NCBI GenBank assembly: GCA_030603565.1
Contig: JAUVXM010000026.1
Span: 1-33,198 of the forward strand
Direction: 5' to 3'
Length of the DNA stretch: 33,198 nt
Origin: Candidatus Aminicenantota bacterium
GTDB taxonomy: Bacteria; Acidobacteriota; Aminicenantia; Aminicenantales; Aminicenantaceae
Part shown: in pieces, positions 1 to 7,143 of the stretch
How positions within the stretch are numbered: position 1 is the stretch's first letter
Layout: every line of letters starts with the position of its first letter
Translations under genes and position numbers: made by a program
The notes under the pieces: model-generated
The model's database searches: none
What the model was told of the DNA's origin: nothing
The model's input: the letters and a program-made list of their open reading frames with translations, nothing else

Positions 1-117
1 TGGCGGTGTTTTTATTATTAATTTTTTTTCAGTGATATGCAAGATTCTTTTGAGAATGATTACTTTAACTATTTTCTCGTTTTTGTTTTTAATTTTAATC
101 GCCATTTTTTTACCATT

Positions 118-232
118 CAGGCGAGCCGATCTTACCGCATCTGCTTCGTTACAGGGCACTTGCGGTGAAGGACCACAGCTACACACCCTGTGCCTTGCAT
201 CTGCAGCAACCTCGACTCGTGAATAATCCAGG
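118..232 (-). repeat. B-module repeat, copy 1 (reverse orientation)
   Basis: This stretch is nearly identical to 316-430 and is related to 12042-12167, 20649-20932 and 26623-26740. Read on the minus strand it begins CCTGGATTATTCACGAGT, runs through a conserved hairpin-forming core and ends at GCTCGCCTGAA. The arms at 183-191 and 151-159 pair over nine positions on the minus strand if G-T pairs are allowed. Bases 1-117 look like the divergent A-type half of the same unit, cut by the window edge. No credible gene lies in 1-584; short open frames here are made of repeat sequence. Confidence 0.85.
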
Positions 233-237
233 TCCTC

Positions 238-430
238 CTGAATCATTCATAAAAATTGCCGCTGCTGTCTTCATAAAAACAAAAACTAATTTTATCAGCG
301 GTACTTTTTACCTTTCAGGCGAGCCGATCTTACCGCATCTGCTTCGTTACAGGGCACTTGCGGTGAAGGACCACAGCTACACACCCTGTGCCTCGTATCT
401 GCGGCAACCTCGACTCGTGAATAATCCAGG
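238..430 (-). repeat. A/B composite repeat, tandem to copy 1
   Basis: The unit starts with an A-type end at 238 (CCTGAATCATTCATAAAAAT) and finishes with a B-type end at 430 (GTGAATAATCCAGG). Bases 314-430 repeat 116-232 with only a few changes. The short gap 233-237 between the B end of copy 1 and the A end of this unit is the same B|A junction that recurs at 19221-19261, 20635-20675 and about 26607-26647. The units are therefore arranged head to tail. Confidence 0.8.
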
Positions 431-534
431 CTAGTAAATTGAAAATGGAAAATAGAAAATAGTTTTGTCTATATTTATGACAACTGACATATAAAGAGGA
501 CAAAAAATTCCTATTTTAATAATAAATTTATCTG

Positions 535-563
535 TTAAGATTTGGTACGAAGTTTGCTATAAT
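535..563 (+). promoter_or_regulatory. Candidate sigma-70 promoter of the Tyr/Gly-rich lipoprotein
   Basis: TTAAGA (4 of 6 to the -35 consensus) at 535-540 is followed after 17 bases by a perfect TATAAT at 558-563. A ribosome site (AGAGGAG) and the ATG at 585 follow closely, which predicts a very short leader. Confidence 0.45.
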
Positions 564-584
564 AATTATTAGAGGAGCAGGAAA

Positions 585-1142
585 ATGAAAAAACTATTAA
601 TTATACTTCCTTTAATCGTATTAATTGCCGGATGTGCGGTTATTGATAAGCGGTATGCGGGGCCGAGAGTCAGAGTTGAACCGGATAACTATTATTATGA
701 TTATTCTCCCGGTTATTATAACGATTATTATCCATATTATAGTAATTACGGTCCTTATTCCTTTTCTCCCTACTCGTGGTTCGGGCTTAGCATGTGGAAT
801 CCCTTTTATTACTATGGTCTCTATAATTCTTACTGGGGTTACTATGGTGGCTACTATGGCGGTTATTATGGTGGTTACTATGGCGGTTATTATGGTGGTT
901 ATTACCCGAGTCGTTATGGGCGGAGTGTGGTCACCAGGCGTCAGCTGAAAGATTGGCGAAAATATGGGGGTACTTCCGGGCGTAAGATCAGAGCTTCATC
1001 CGGAACGAGTGGAAGATCAAGCGGACGCAGCACTTCAGTTTCTCGTGTTTCTCGTGGAACTGTTTCAAGGTCAAGCGGAACTAGGGTCAGAAGCACTTCT
1101 TCCAGCCGGGGTTCAAGCGGCACCAAGATAAGGAAAAAATAA
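585..1142 (+). CDS. Tyr/Gly-rich lipoprotein with Ser/Arg/Gly-rich basic tail
   Basis: The 185-residue product starts with a hydrophobic signal and a clear lipobox ending IAGC (Cys17), so it should be lipid-anchored in the envelope. The middle (about residues 32-105) is packed with Tyr, Asn, Pro and Gly and contains a run of YYGG units encoded by a 24-base tandem repeat. The last ~65 residues are low-complexity Ser/Gly/Thr/Arg and strongly basic. No enzymatic domain is visible. A strong AGAGGAG site sits before the ATG. The gene converges on the M23 peptidase gene with only two bases between the two stop codons. A surface or cell-wall role is possible but is only an inference from composition; I do not recognise a named family. 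Confidence 0.75.
   Translation: MKKLLIILPLIVLIAGCAVIDKRYAGPRVRVEPDNYYYDYSPGYYNDYYPYYSNYGPYSFSPYSWFGLSMWNPFYYYGLYNSYWGYYGGYYGGYYGGYYGGYYGGYYPSRYGRSVVTRRQLKDWRKYGGTSGRKIRASSGTSGRSSGRSTSVSRVSRGTVSRSSGTRVRSTSSSRGSSGTKIRKK
836..905 (+). repeat. 24-base tandem repeat encoding YYGG units
   Basis: About three 24-base units (ggttactatggcggttattatggt and close variants), each encoding two YYGG tetrapeptides, lie in tandem within the lipoprotein gene. Third-position differences between units show that the array is not brand new. The unit length is a multiple of three, so copy-number change would keep the frame. Confidence 0.8.
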
Positions 1143-1144
1143 GT

Positions 1145-2473
1145 TCACTGGCTTGCCAATTCCGATTGGTTTGGAGAGAGAGCATATCCGCTGAAATATT
1201 TAAATACAAGATAGGGGGCATCCAGAGCCAGCTTTAGATAATCGGCTTTTTGTTGGAAATCTGATAAAAAATCCTCTCTTAAAGGAGCTACCGGTTTAAA
1301 TTTATGGGCTAGGGGATTTACGTATTTTCCGTGGTATTTGATTCTATAATCCAGGTGAGGACCGGTTGATAAGCCGGAAGAGCCCACGTAGCCGACAGTC
1401 TGGCTGCTGATTACTTTGGCTCCTTTACGGATTCCTTTTCCATAGCGGCTTAAATGAAGATACATGGTTTCATAAGCATTCTTGTGCCGTATCCGGACCA
1501 TGCGGCCTGAACCTCCGCTGCGGCCGGCAAAGATGACAGTCCCGTCTGCAGTGGCCTGGGCCGGGGTGCCAATGGGAGCGCCGTAATCGACTCCATAGTG
1601 AGGGCGGTAGACTTTCCGGATAGGATGAAGGCGGCTGTAGCTAAAACGGGAGGTTATCCGGGCTCCGTTTATGGGGGATTTAAGAAATTCTTTTCTTAAT
1701 GATTTGCCGTTATAAGTAAAATAGTCCCATTTTTTTGTGTCCGGGTAAGTATAAAAAAAAGCTTTAAAGGTCTTGCCCTGATTAGTAAATTCGGCTGTAA
1801 GGATTTTTCCATAACCTGTGAATTTACCGTCAAGATATTTTTTCTCGACTAAGACTTTGAAGTTATCACCGGAACGTATGTCAGCGTAAAAATCAATATC
1901 CCAGGCGAAGATATCGGCTATATTAATGGCTAACTGGTCTGTCTCGCCAGCCTGGTCAATGGCGGTAATAAGCATATCTTCGATCACTCCCCAGATAAGA
2001 GCGGTCTTTATCCTATAGGGATATTTTTTTATCTTAGCATAATAAAAGTTGTCATTTTTTTCGATCCGGAGGTAGGATTCGGAGTCAATTCCATATTCTA
2101 GAGTAACAACTGTTCTATCCTCAAAGGAAAATAGTTTTAATTTCTGTCCTGCTTTGATTTTGGCCAGATCATAAACAGGCTTGACTTCTTCTCTTAGCTT
2201 ATAGATCTCTGCCGGAGAAAAATTATATGTCTCTAGAATATCCGACAGGGTCTTGCCTTTTTTTATTGTTTCAATATTTTCTTGAAGGGGAGGAAGGATT
2301 ATGTCTTGTGACGGAAAAGATTTCTGGATTGTAGCTTTATTTGTGGTACTGGATCCGGCTTTGGGAATAAAACCGAGAATAAAATAAATTATTAATGTAA
2401 GGGCAAAGAACAGGAGAAATGAGACCCGGTTTAAATACCTGTTCTTTTTCGTTACCCTAATATTGATTCTCAT
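1145..2473 (-). CDS. M23-family murein endopeptidase, membrane-anchored
   Basis: The product is about 442 residues. One N-terminal membrane segment (about 18-36) is followed by a LysM/OapA-like stretch (KKGKTLSDILETYNFSP) and then a C-terminal LytM/M23 domain. Zinc/active-site residues are visible: H-x-x-x-D in HYGVD (His292, Asp296), the central His of MYLHL (His340) and GPHLD (His373). The usual final HxH is HxD here, so one expected zinc ligand is Asp instead of His. M23 enzymes cut peptide cross-links in peptidoglycan, and this architecture (anchor, LysM-like region, M23) matches MepM-type endopeptidases. Start: GTG at 2476 and ATG at 2473 are adjacent; I chose ATG. The upstream side is bounded by the RAYT element at 2515. 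Confidence 0.88.
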   Translation of the reverse strand: MRINIRVTKKNRYLNRVSFLLFFALTLIIYFILGFIPKAGSSTTNKATIQKSFPSQDIILPPLQENIETIKKGKTLSDILETYNFSPAEIYKLREEVKPVYDLAKIKAGQKLKLFSFEDRTVVTLEYGIDSESYLRIEKNDNFYYAKIKKYPYRIKTALIWGVIEDMLITAIDQAGETDQLAINIADIFAWDIDFYADIRSGDNFKVLVEKKYLDGKFTGYGKILTAEFTNQGKTFKAFFYTYPDTKKWDYFTYNGKSLRKEFLKSPINGARITSRFSYSRLHPIRKVYRPHYGVDYGAPIGTPAQATADGTVIFAGRSGGSGRMVRIRHKNAYETMYLHLSRYGKGIRKGAKVISSQTVGYVGSSGLSTGPHLDYRIKYHGKYVNPLAHKFKPVAPLREDFLSDFQQKADYLKLALDAPYLVFKYFSGYALSPNQSELASQ

Positions 2474-2479
2474 CACCTT

Positions 2480-2508
2480 ATTAAACGACCAAGAATAAAA
2501 AAAGTCAA
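2480..2508 (-). promoter_or_regulatory. Candidate promoter of the M23 gene, near-leaderless
   Basis: On the minus strand TTGACT (2508-2503) is followed after 17 bases by TTTAAT (2485-2480, 5 of 6 to consensus). The -10 box ends only about six bases before the start codons, so transcription would begin at or next to the start codon. The -35 lies just six bases from the end of the transposon at 2515. Confidence 0.4.
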
Positions 2509-2514
2509 TAAGAA

Positions 2515-3536
2515 TGGGGTCAGGTCTTGTTTTTTGCTTTTTTCAAGCTTTAGCGCTATTTTACGGCATGCTGATAAAAACATAATGTCCTTCTTGTCGA
2601 GAATTATTTAATAGTATTTCCAAATATTGAGAAAATATTTCTTTTTAAAACGTTATTAAATTAGATCAAAAATATTTGATATTATTTTCTGATGGTAAGA
2701 CCTTTAAGAATTCAATATAGAGGAGCATTTTATCACGTTACTTCAAGAGGAAATGAAAAGAAAGACTTATATAGGGATGATTGTGACAGAAGAAGATTCC
2801 TGAAAATATTGAAATCTGTTGTTGATAAATATAAATGGAATATCTATGCATATTGTTTAATGAACAATCATTATCATTTATTAATTGAAACACCTTTGAA
2901 AAACTTGTCGTTTGGAATGAGGCAGCTGAATGGGGTTTATGGACAATATTTTAATCGCAGACATACAAGAGTAGGCCATCTTTTCCAAGGAAGGTTTAAA
3001 TCATTATTAATTGAAAAAGAATCTTATCTTTTAGAAGTAAGTAGATATATTATTCTTAATCCTGTTAGGGCTGGTTTAATTGATGAACCGGTAGATTGGA
3101 AATGGTCGTCTTACAGAGGGATGGTTGCTTTCAGGAAGAAGAGCTTCTTACAGTCAAATATAATTTTGGGCTTTTTTTCTAATTATTTACCAGAAGCACA
3201 AAAGAAATATATTGAGTATATTAATGAAGGTATTGGCAGAGAAAGTCCATTAAAAAAGGCAAAAGGTGGATTTATTTTGGGGGGAAATATATTTGTAGCT
3301 CAATCAATGAAAAAAGTTGAAAGAATAAGGAGTGAGGAGATAAGAAAACAAGAAAAATATGTTTCCAGGCCTAAGTTAAATGAAATTTTTTATGAAGTTA
3401 ATAGGGATGAGGGGATAAATATAGCTATTAATAAATGGGGATATAGCTTAAAGGCTGTTGGGGACTTCCTTGACCTTCATTATTCTTGGATTAGTAGAAT
3501 TGCTAATGGGAAAGCAAAAAACAAGACCTGACCCCA
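2515..3536 (+). mobile_element. RAYT-type transposase element with 23-bp perfect inverted repeats
   Basis: Left end 2515-2537 begins TGGGGTCAGGTCTTG and right end 3514-3536 is its exact reverse complement over 23 bases. The element contains a single gene, the HUH transposase at 2692. About 155 bases of AT-rich non-coding DNA precede the gene. No clear target duplication is visible (flanks AGAA and AAGG). The boundaries are defined by the repeats only. Confidence 0.8.
2692..3531 (+). CDS. REP-associated tyrosine (HUH, Y1-type) transposase
   Basis: The 279-residue protein has the Y1_Tnp/RAYT hallmarks: N-terminal YRGAFYHVTSRGN, the HUH metal site in MNNHYHLLIE, candidate catalytic tyrosines in VYGQYFNRRH, and the conserved GHLFQGRFK ... 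YIILNPVRAGL block. The C-terminal ~50 residues (INIAINKWGYSLKAVGDFL, then SWISRIANG) look like a helix-turn-helix similar to the DnaA C-terminal type found in some family members. These enzymes nick and join single-stranded DNA at hairpin ends. The TGA stop (3529-3531) lies inside the right inverted repeat, so the transposon end encodes the last residues (KNKT). The start is the ATG at 2692; a good ribosome site is not evident. The frame is intact, so the enzyme is potentially active. Confidence 0.9.
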   Translation: MVRPLRIQYRGAFYHVTSRGNEKKDLYRDDCDRRRFLKILKSVVDKYKWNIYAYCLMNNHYHLLIETPLKNLSFGMRQLNGVYGQYFNRRHTRVGHLFQGRFKSLLIEKESYLLEVSRYIILNPVRAGLIDEPVDWKWSSYRGMVAFRKKSFLQSNIILGFFSNYLPEAQKKYIEYINEGIGRESPLKKAKGGFILGGNIFVAQSMKKVERIRSEEIRKQEKYVSRPKLNEIFYEVNRDEGINIAINKWGYSLKAVGDFLDLHYSWISRIANGKAKNKT

Positions 3537-3568
3537 AAGGTTAACATTTTTGTGAGAAAGAAGGTATA

Positions 3569-3722
3569 TTAACCTGAACTATTCATAAAAAATGTCGATT
3601 ATAAATATAGATTACATCAAAAACAAAATGGTCAATTGTTATGCCTTATGAATCATTGTAAAATGTTGATTTGAAAAGAGGTATCATACATATCGACATT
3701 TTTTATGAATAGTTCAGGTTAA
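3569..3722. repeat. Complete A-module repeat (154 bp, MITE-like)
   Basis: The left arm starting TTAACCTGAACTATTCATAA and the right arm ending TATGAATAGTTCAGGTTAA are perfect reverse complements over 31 bases. An AT-rich interior related to 20938-21066, 26335-26482 and 26745-26877 lies between them. TA is found directly outside ACCTG/CAGGT at both ends, fitting a TA target duplication. The repeat ends 12 bases before the ECF sigma gene start. Confidence 0.85.
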
Positions 3723-3723
3723 T

Positions 3724-3744
3724 AAGGATGAAGGATGAAGGATG
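3724..3744 (+). repeat. Triple AAGGATG heptamer at sigma factor start
   Basis: Three exact copies of AAGGATG lie in a row, each with a minimal Shine-Dalgarno (AAGG) and an ATG. A seven-base unit is not a multiple of three, so the three ATGs are in three different frames. Only the second opens the sigma factor. Confidence 0.75.
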
Positions 3745-4295
3745 CACTTGTGGATAAGGCTCTGGGTGGTGATGAGTCTGCCTTCGAACAACTGCTGCAT
3801 CCTTATCGGCAGGGAATGTTAAATCTAGCGTATCAAATGACAGGAAATACAGAAGAGGCCAGAGATATCTGTCAGACAGCCATGATCAAAATTTTTAAAC
3901 ACTTGAAAAGATTCCGGCCGGGCAAAAATTTAAAAAACTGGCTCTATAAAATAGTTAAGAATGCGGCCAATGATTTTTATCGAAAGAAAAAGAGGGATGA
4001 GGGGCTGAAGGAAGAACATAAAAAGATGAGGGTATCTACCGGATATTCTCCTGAAAAAGATTTTTTAAATCGCGAAATAAGAGAAAAGATTGAGGCATGT
4101 TTGAAGTATTTGAGCCCCAGGGAGAAGATGGTTTTTCTGCTGCGGGATGCAGAAGGGTTTTCCATTAAGGAAACAGCCAGGGTTATGGGAAGCTCTTCCC
4201 AGAGTGTGCGGACCCATCTTTGCCGGGCCCGGCATAAGCTTAGGCTGGAGTTTGAAAAAATCTATCCCAAAGGGAGGGGGAGTAATGAAGTGTAA
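3735..4295 (+). CDS. ECF (sigma-70 family) RNA polymerase sigma factor
   Basis: The 186-residue product has the two-domain ECF layout. Sigma region 2 (about 10-95) includes ARDICQTAMIKIFKHLKRF and NWLYKIVKNAANDFYR. A linker rich in charged residues follows, then sigma region 4 (about 120-178) with LSPREKMVFLLRDAEGFS and a helix-turn-helix ending VRTHLCRARHKLR. It should direct RNA polymerase to a dedicated promoter set. The start lies in three tandem AAGGATG heptamers; only the middle ATG (3735) is in frame, and the first heptamer gives its ribosome site. The gene overlaps the next (anti-sigma) gene by 11 bases, so the pair is probably translationally coupled. Signal and regulon cannot be read from sequence. 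Confidence 0.93.
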   Translation: MKDALVDKALGGDESAFEQLLHPYRQGMLNLAYQMTGNTEEARDICQTAMIKIFKHLKRFRPGKNLKNWLYKIVKNAANDFYRKKKRDEGLKEEHKKMRVSTGYSPEKDFLNREIREKIEACLKYLSPREKMVFLLRDAEGFSIKETARVMGSSSQSVRTHLCRARHKLRLEFEKIYPKGRGSNEV

Positions 4296-4782
4296 GAAGG
4301 TTAAGCGCTTGCTGCCCCTCTATGCAGGGAATGATTTGAGTTTGAGAATGGCTTCAGTAGTGAAATCTCATCTCAGCGGTTGTCCGGAATGCCGACGGGA
4401 ATACAAGGTTTACATCCAATCGCTGCAGGAAATTAAAGGATGGCTGAAATCTGAGAGAATAGATTGGGATGAGGCAGAATGGCAGCAGTCAGTGAAGAGA
4501 GCAGCTGCCGGAAAAATTACTCAAAAGAAGACACTTGCTCCCTGGCCGTTCAAACCGGCTTGGGCACTTGGCTTTATGATGGTAATATCAATTATAATTT
4601 CTTTTTTCTGGCTCCGGCCTTCTTTGCTTAGAGAAAGGCCGGGCCTGCAGCCTGATGCGGTTGCAATAAAACAAACATCACCCCAGGAGGTTGTAGAAAT
4701 GACTCTGGTATCAAGAGAAACCGGCCTTAAGGTCAAATGGTTTTTAAATAAAAATTTTAATTTAGAGGAGGAACCCGAATGA
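4285..4782 (+). CDS. Zinc-finger (ZAS/zf-HC2) anti-sigma factor, single membrane pass
   Basis: The 165-residue protein starts at the ATG at 4285, behind GGGAGGGGG. A longer upstream reading in this frame would only duplicate sigma-gene DNA. The N-terminus carries the ZAS signature: Cys3, then His29-x3-Cys33-x2-Cys36 (SHLSGCPEC). This cytosolic domain binds ECF sigma factors. A membrane segment (WALGFMMVISIIISFFW, about residues 92-108) follows, then a ~55-residue outer part with no known domain. Gene order sigma, anti-sigma, with overlap, is the classic arrangement. The ATG of the next gene overlaps its TGA stop (ATGA), making a three-gene operon. It probably holds the upstream sigma factor inactive until an envelope signal arrives. 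Confidence 0.9.
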   Translation: MKCKKVKRLLPLYAGNDLSLRMASVVKSHLSGCPECRREYKVYIQSLQEIKGWLKSERIDWDEAEWQQSVKRAAAGKITQKKTLAPWPFKPAWALGFMMVISIIISFFWLRPSLLRERPGLQPDAVAIKQTSPQEVVEMTLVSRETGLKVKWFLNKNFNLEEEPE

Positions 4783-5498
4783 AAAAATCGATCATAGGTC
4801 TTTTAATTATTTTTTTATTTTTAGGATTTAGCACAAACCTTTATGCTTCCCAGCAGAAAAAAGAGCGGCCCGAACTAAAAAAGGAAATAGTGAAGGTCAA
4901 GTATATTGAGGCTAATTGGGCTATGAGTGTATTAAGAAAGTTTATGAGTCCTCAAGGAGTGATAACTCAGCTTCCCGGTGACAATCGTCTTATTATCCAG
5001 GATACTCCCGAAATGGTAGATAAGCTAGTTTCCATACTCAAGGAGTTGGATGTAAAAAAGCAAGACCTCCAATTTGAGATTGAGCTGGTTTTAGGGACTA
5101 TGAAAGAGAGCAACACATCAAAGGAATTAATGTCTGATTCTTTGATAAAAGAACTTCGAAGCCTCTTGAAATACAAATATTTTAAAAGATTAGATTTATC
5201 CTTGATCAAAGTTCAGGATAACAGCGTTTCACATCAAAGGTTAGGTGGAGAAGGGATGAGCTTTTCTTTAAGCCTGAATCCCACTTATATCCAGGAGGGA
5301 AACAAGGATAATTTTAAAGTTGAGCTGCAATTATCTCAGTCGAGAGGTTATAATTCTGAAGGAGAAGAAAAATTTATTCGGTTAATAAGCACTGTTTTGA
5401 CTATAAAGAGCGGAGATAAATCTGTAGTGGGCGTATCCAAGCTCAACGGAGGCGATAAAGCTCTGATCCTGATCATACAGGGCAAGGTAATAAAGTAA
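4779..5498 (+). CDS. Secreted protein with secretin-N-like domain
   Basis: The 239-residue protein has a signal peptide (about 1-24, ending LYASQQ). Residues about 38-92 (EIVKVKYIEANWAMSVLRKF through IIQDTPEMVDKLVSILKELD) have the beta-alpha-beta pattern of the secretin/TonB short N-domain, typically seen in PilQ/GspD N-modules. No secretin channel domain follows; the C-terminal half is beta-strand-like and unassigned. It is the third gene of the sigma/anti-sigma operon through an ATGA overlap, so it may be a periplasmic input or output partner of that system. That partnership is inferred from position. The 198 bases downstream, to the convergent M28 gene, hold no gene and only weak hairpins. 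Confidence 0.7.
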   Translation: MKKSIIGLLIIFLFLGFSTNLYASQQKKERPELKKEIVKVKYIEANWAMSVLRKFMSPQGVITQLPGDNRLIIQDTPEMVDKLVSILKELDVKKQDLQFEIELVLGTMKESNTSKELMSDSLIKELRSLLKYKYFKRLDLSLIKVQDNSVSHQRLGGEGMSFSLSLNPTYIQEGNKDNFKVELQLSQSRGYNSEGEEKFIRLISTVLTIKSGDKSVVGVSKLNGGDKALILIIQGKVIK

Positions 5499-5696
5499 TA
5501 TAATTAATTACAGGAATCCCCCCATTTTTTCTAAGCTTCTGAGCCTTAAGCAAGAATCAGGTCAGTTGATACGAAAACACGCGTATTTTCCCCAGCTTGG
5601 AAAATCCCTGTCTTTCGAAGGGACTTACCCGTATCCATGCCAAATCTTAGCCTGCTCAGCTCTCAATTAGCAATAAGTACAAGCCACACTAGAATT

Positions 5697-7142
5697 TTAT
5701 CTATTCGCCAGAGTGTGTCCGGTTAAAAATGCCAGCCTGGCGATATCTGCCATGATGTCAGGATTTATGCGGTAGATGGTATCTCCACTTCTGTGGTATT
5801 CAAGATGCGGTCCGTTGGAAGAAAAGGAATAACAAGGAATACTCTTTTGTAAAAACGGGGCATAGTCAGAGCCGCCGGATGTGCCTTTAAAAAAGCTCAT
5901 ATGCTTTAGAGTATTGATTGTCTCATCAGATTTTTTCAGGACGTCTTCTAATATTTTTAGTTCCGGACTGACACTGCATCTGGCTCCGTCACCTTCCCCT
6001 ACCATGTCAAAGTTGAACATAGTAGCGACCTTTTTAAACTGAGAAGGAATGTGATCGACAAAATAAGAGGAGCCCAGAAGCCCCATTTCTTCTCCTGCGA
6101 AAAGCACAAATACTACAGACCTTTTCGGACGCTGCTTTAATTTGGAAAATGCTTCTGCGATTTCCATAACCACTGCACTCCCACTGGCATTGTCATTTGC
6201 CCCGGGAAAAAGAATGCCGACATGTTCTCCACAGTGGTCAAAATGCCCCCCAAAGACCAGGCATTCCTGCTTGAGTACAGGGTCTGAGCCTTCAACATAG
6301 CCTATAATATTGTATCCTGTTCCCTGCGGAAAATACTTTGCCTCTACCTGGTAATGCATTTTTGAAACAAGGGAGAAGGAAAGCGGTTTTTCATATATCA
6401 GCAGGTCTTTTTTAAGCTCTGTTGCCTTAAAACCTTTTTCTTCGAATATCTTATCTGCAACTTTTTCACTGATAATGGCATTGGTGAACCCTTTGATAAA
6501 ATCCATGTTGGGATTGGCGATGGGCCTGGAATAGATATAAAAAAGGCCTTTGGCGCCTTTATCTTTGGCCGTCTGCATGCGAAAGCGGTGTTCATCGTGT
6601 TTCTGGAAGCCGGGATCGCTTCTATCGGGAACACCCCGGAAGCAGAGAACGAATTTTCCCTTAACATCCAGGCCGGCGTAATCATCATATCCCAGCTCCG
6701 GCGCACTGACTCCCCATCCGGCAAAAACAAGTTCAGCCGTATTATCACCCCTGTCGGTTGCCAGTAAAGGGAGAAACTCATCTTCAGCTTTAAGCTCCAC
6801 TTTTTCCTGTTTTTTCCCCTTAAGCAGGGTCATCTTAGCCTGAGGAATTATGGCATAGGGCCTGGGAAAGGCCTGAAGGTAGCCTTCGTTATTACTGATG
6901 GGTTTAAGCCCCCAATTTTTAAATTTAGCTGCTGCCCATTTAGCGGCAGCGGTATAGCCTTCGTGCCCTGTGTACCGGCCGGCGAATTTAGGCAGGGCCA
7001 TCGTTTTAACATAATTGTAAGCATCCATAGGCCTTATTGAGTCGAAGCCCCGGGCCAGGTCCTTATCCAGTTTTCCGGCGGAAAGCGATAAAGAAAAGCT
7101 TAATACTAAAGATAAAATAAAAAGCCGTTTGATATTTCTCAT
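5697..7142 (-). CDS. Secreted M28-family zinc aminopeptidase with PA-like insertion
   Basis: The 481-residue protein has a signal peptide (about 1-22) and an M28 catalytic domain. Metal and catalytic residues visible: GGHFDH (His, Asp), GANDNASG (bridging Asp), FAGEEMGLLGS (catalytic Glu and Glu ligand), NFDMVGEG (Asp) and the late His in GPHLEYHRSGD. Residues about 130-260 resemble a protease-associated (PA) insertion (AELVFAGWGVSAPELGYDDY). Such enzymes release N-terminal amino acids from peptides. Start ATG at 7142 has AGGAGG before it, located within the last codons of the symporter gene, whose stop is one base away. The pair is therefore translationally coupled, suggesting peptide cleavage linked to amino-acid uptake. 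It is a paralogue of the protein at 10531. Confidence 0.93.
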   Translation of the reverse strand: MRNIKRLFILSLVLSFSLSLSAGKLDKDLARGFDSIRPMDAYNYVKTMALPKFAGRYTGHEGYTAAAKWAAAKFKNWGLKPISNNEGYLQAFPRPYAIIPQAKMTLLKGKKQEKVELKAEDEFLPLLATDRGDNTAELVFAGWGVSAPELGYDDYAGLDVKGKFVLCFRGVPDRSDPGFQKHDEHRFRMQTAKDKGAKGLFYIYSRPIANPNMDFIKGFTNAIISEKVADKIFEEKGFKATELKKDLLIYEKPLSFSLVSKMHYQVEAKYFPQGTGYNIIGYVEGSDPVLKQECLVFGGHFDHCGEHVGILFPGANDNASGSAVVMEIAEAFSKLKQRPKRSVVFVLFAGEEMGLLGSSYFVDHIPSQFKKVATMFNFDMVGEGDGARCSVSPELKILEDVLKKSDETINTLKHMSFFKGTSGGSDYAPFLQKSIPCYSFSSNGPHLEYHRSGDTIYRINPDIMADIARLAFLTGHTLANR

Positions 7143-7143
7143 A

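Noticed and set aside
118-430. The tandem repeats in 1-430 as a CRISPR array
   Set aside because: The repeat is >110 bases and the spacing irregular, with the same sequence found elsewhere as mobile-like modules; no cas gene is present.
32-434. Open frames of 64 and 89 codons over the first repeat copies
   Set aside because: They read the tandem repeats themselves (the same peptide appears twice) and lack ribosome sites.
1154-1175. CCAAT...ATTGG palindrome as operator or terminator
   Set aside because: It lies in the coding end of the M23 gene; the stem is short with no T-run.
4147-4284. Longer start of the anti-sigma gene at 4147
   Set aside because: The extra 46 residues are translated from the sigma gene in another frame; GGGAGGGGG before the ATG at 4285 and the ZAS motif starting there favour the shorter form.
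5540-5640. Gap between the secretin-N-like gene and the M28 gene as a riboswitch
   Set aside because: Only short hairpins such as TCCCT/AGGGA are seen, without a recognisable aptamer motif.
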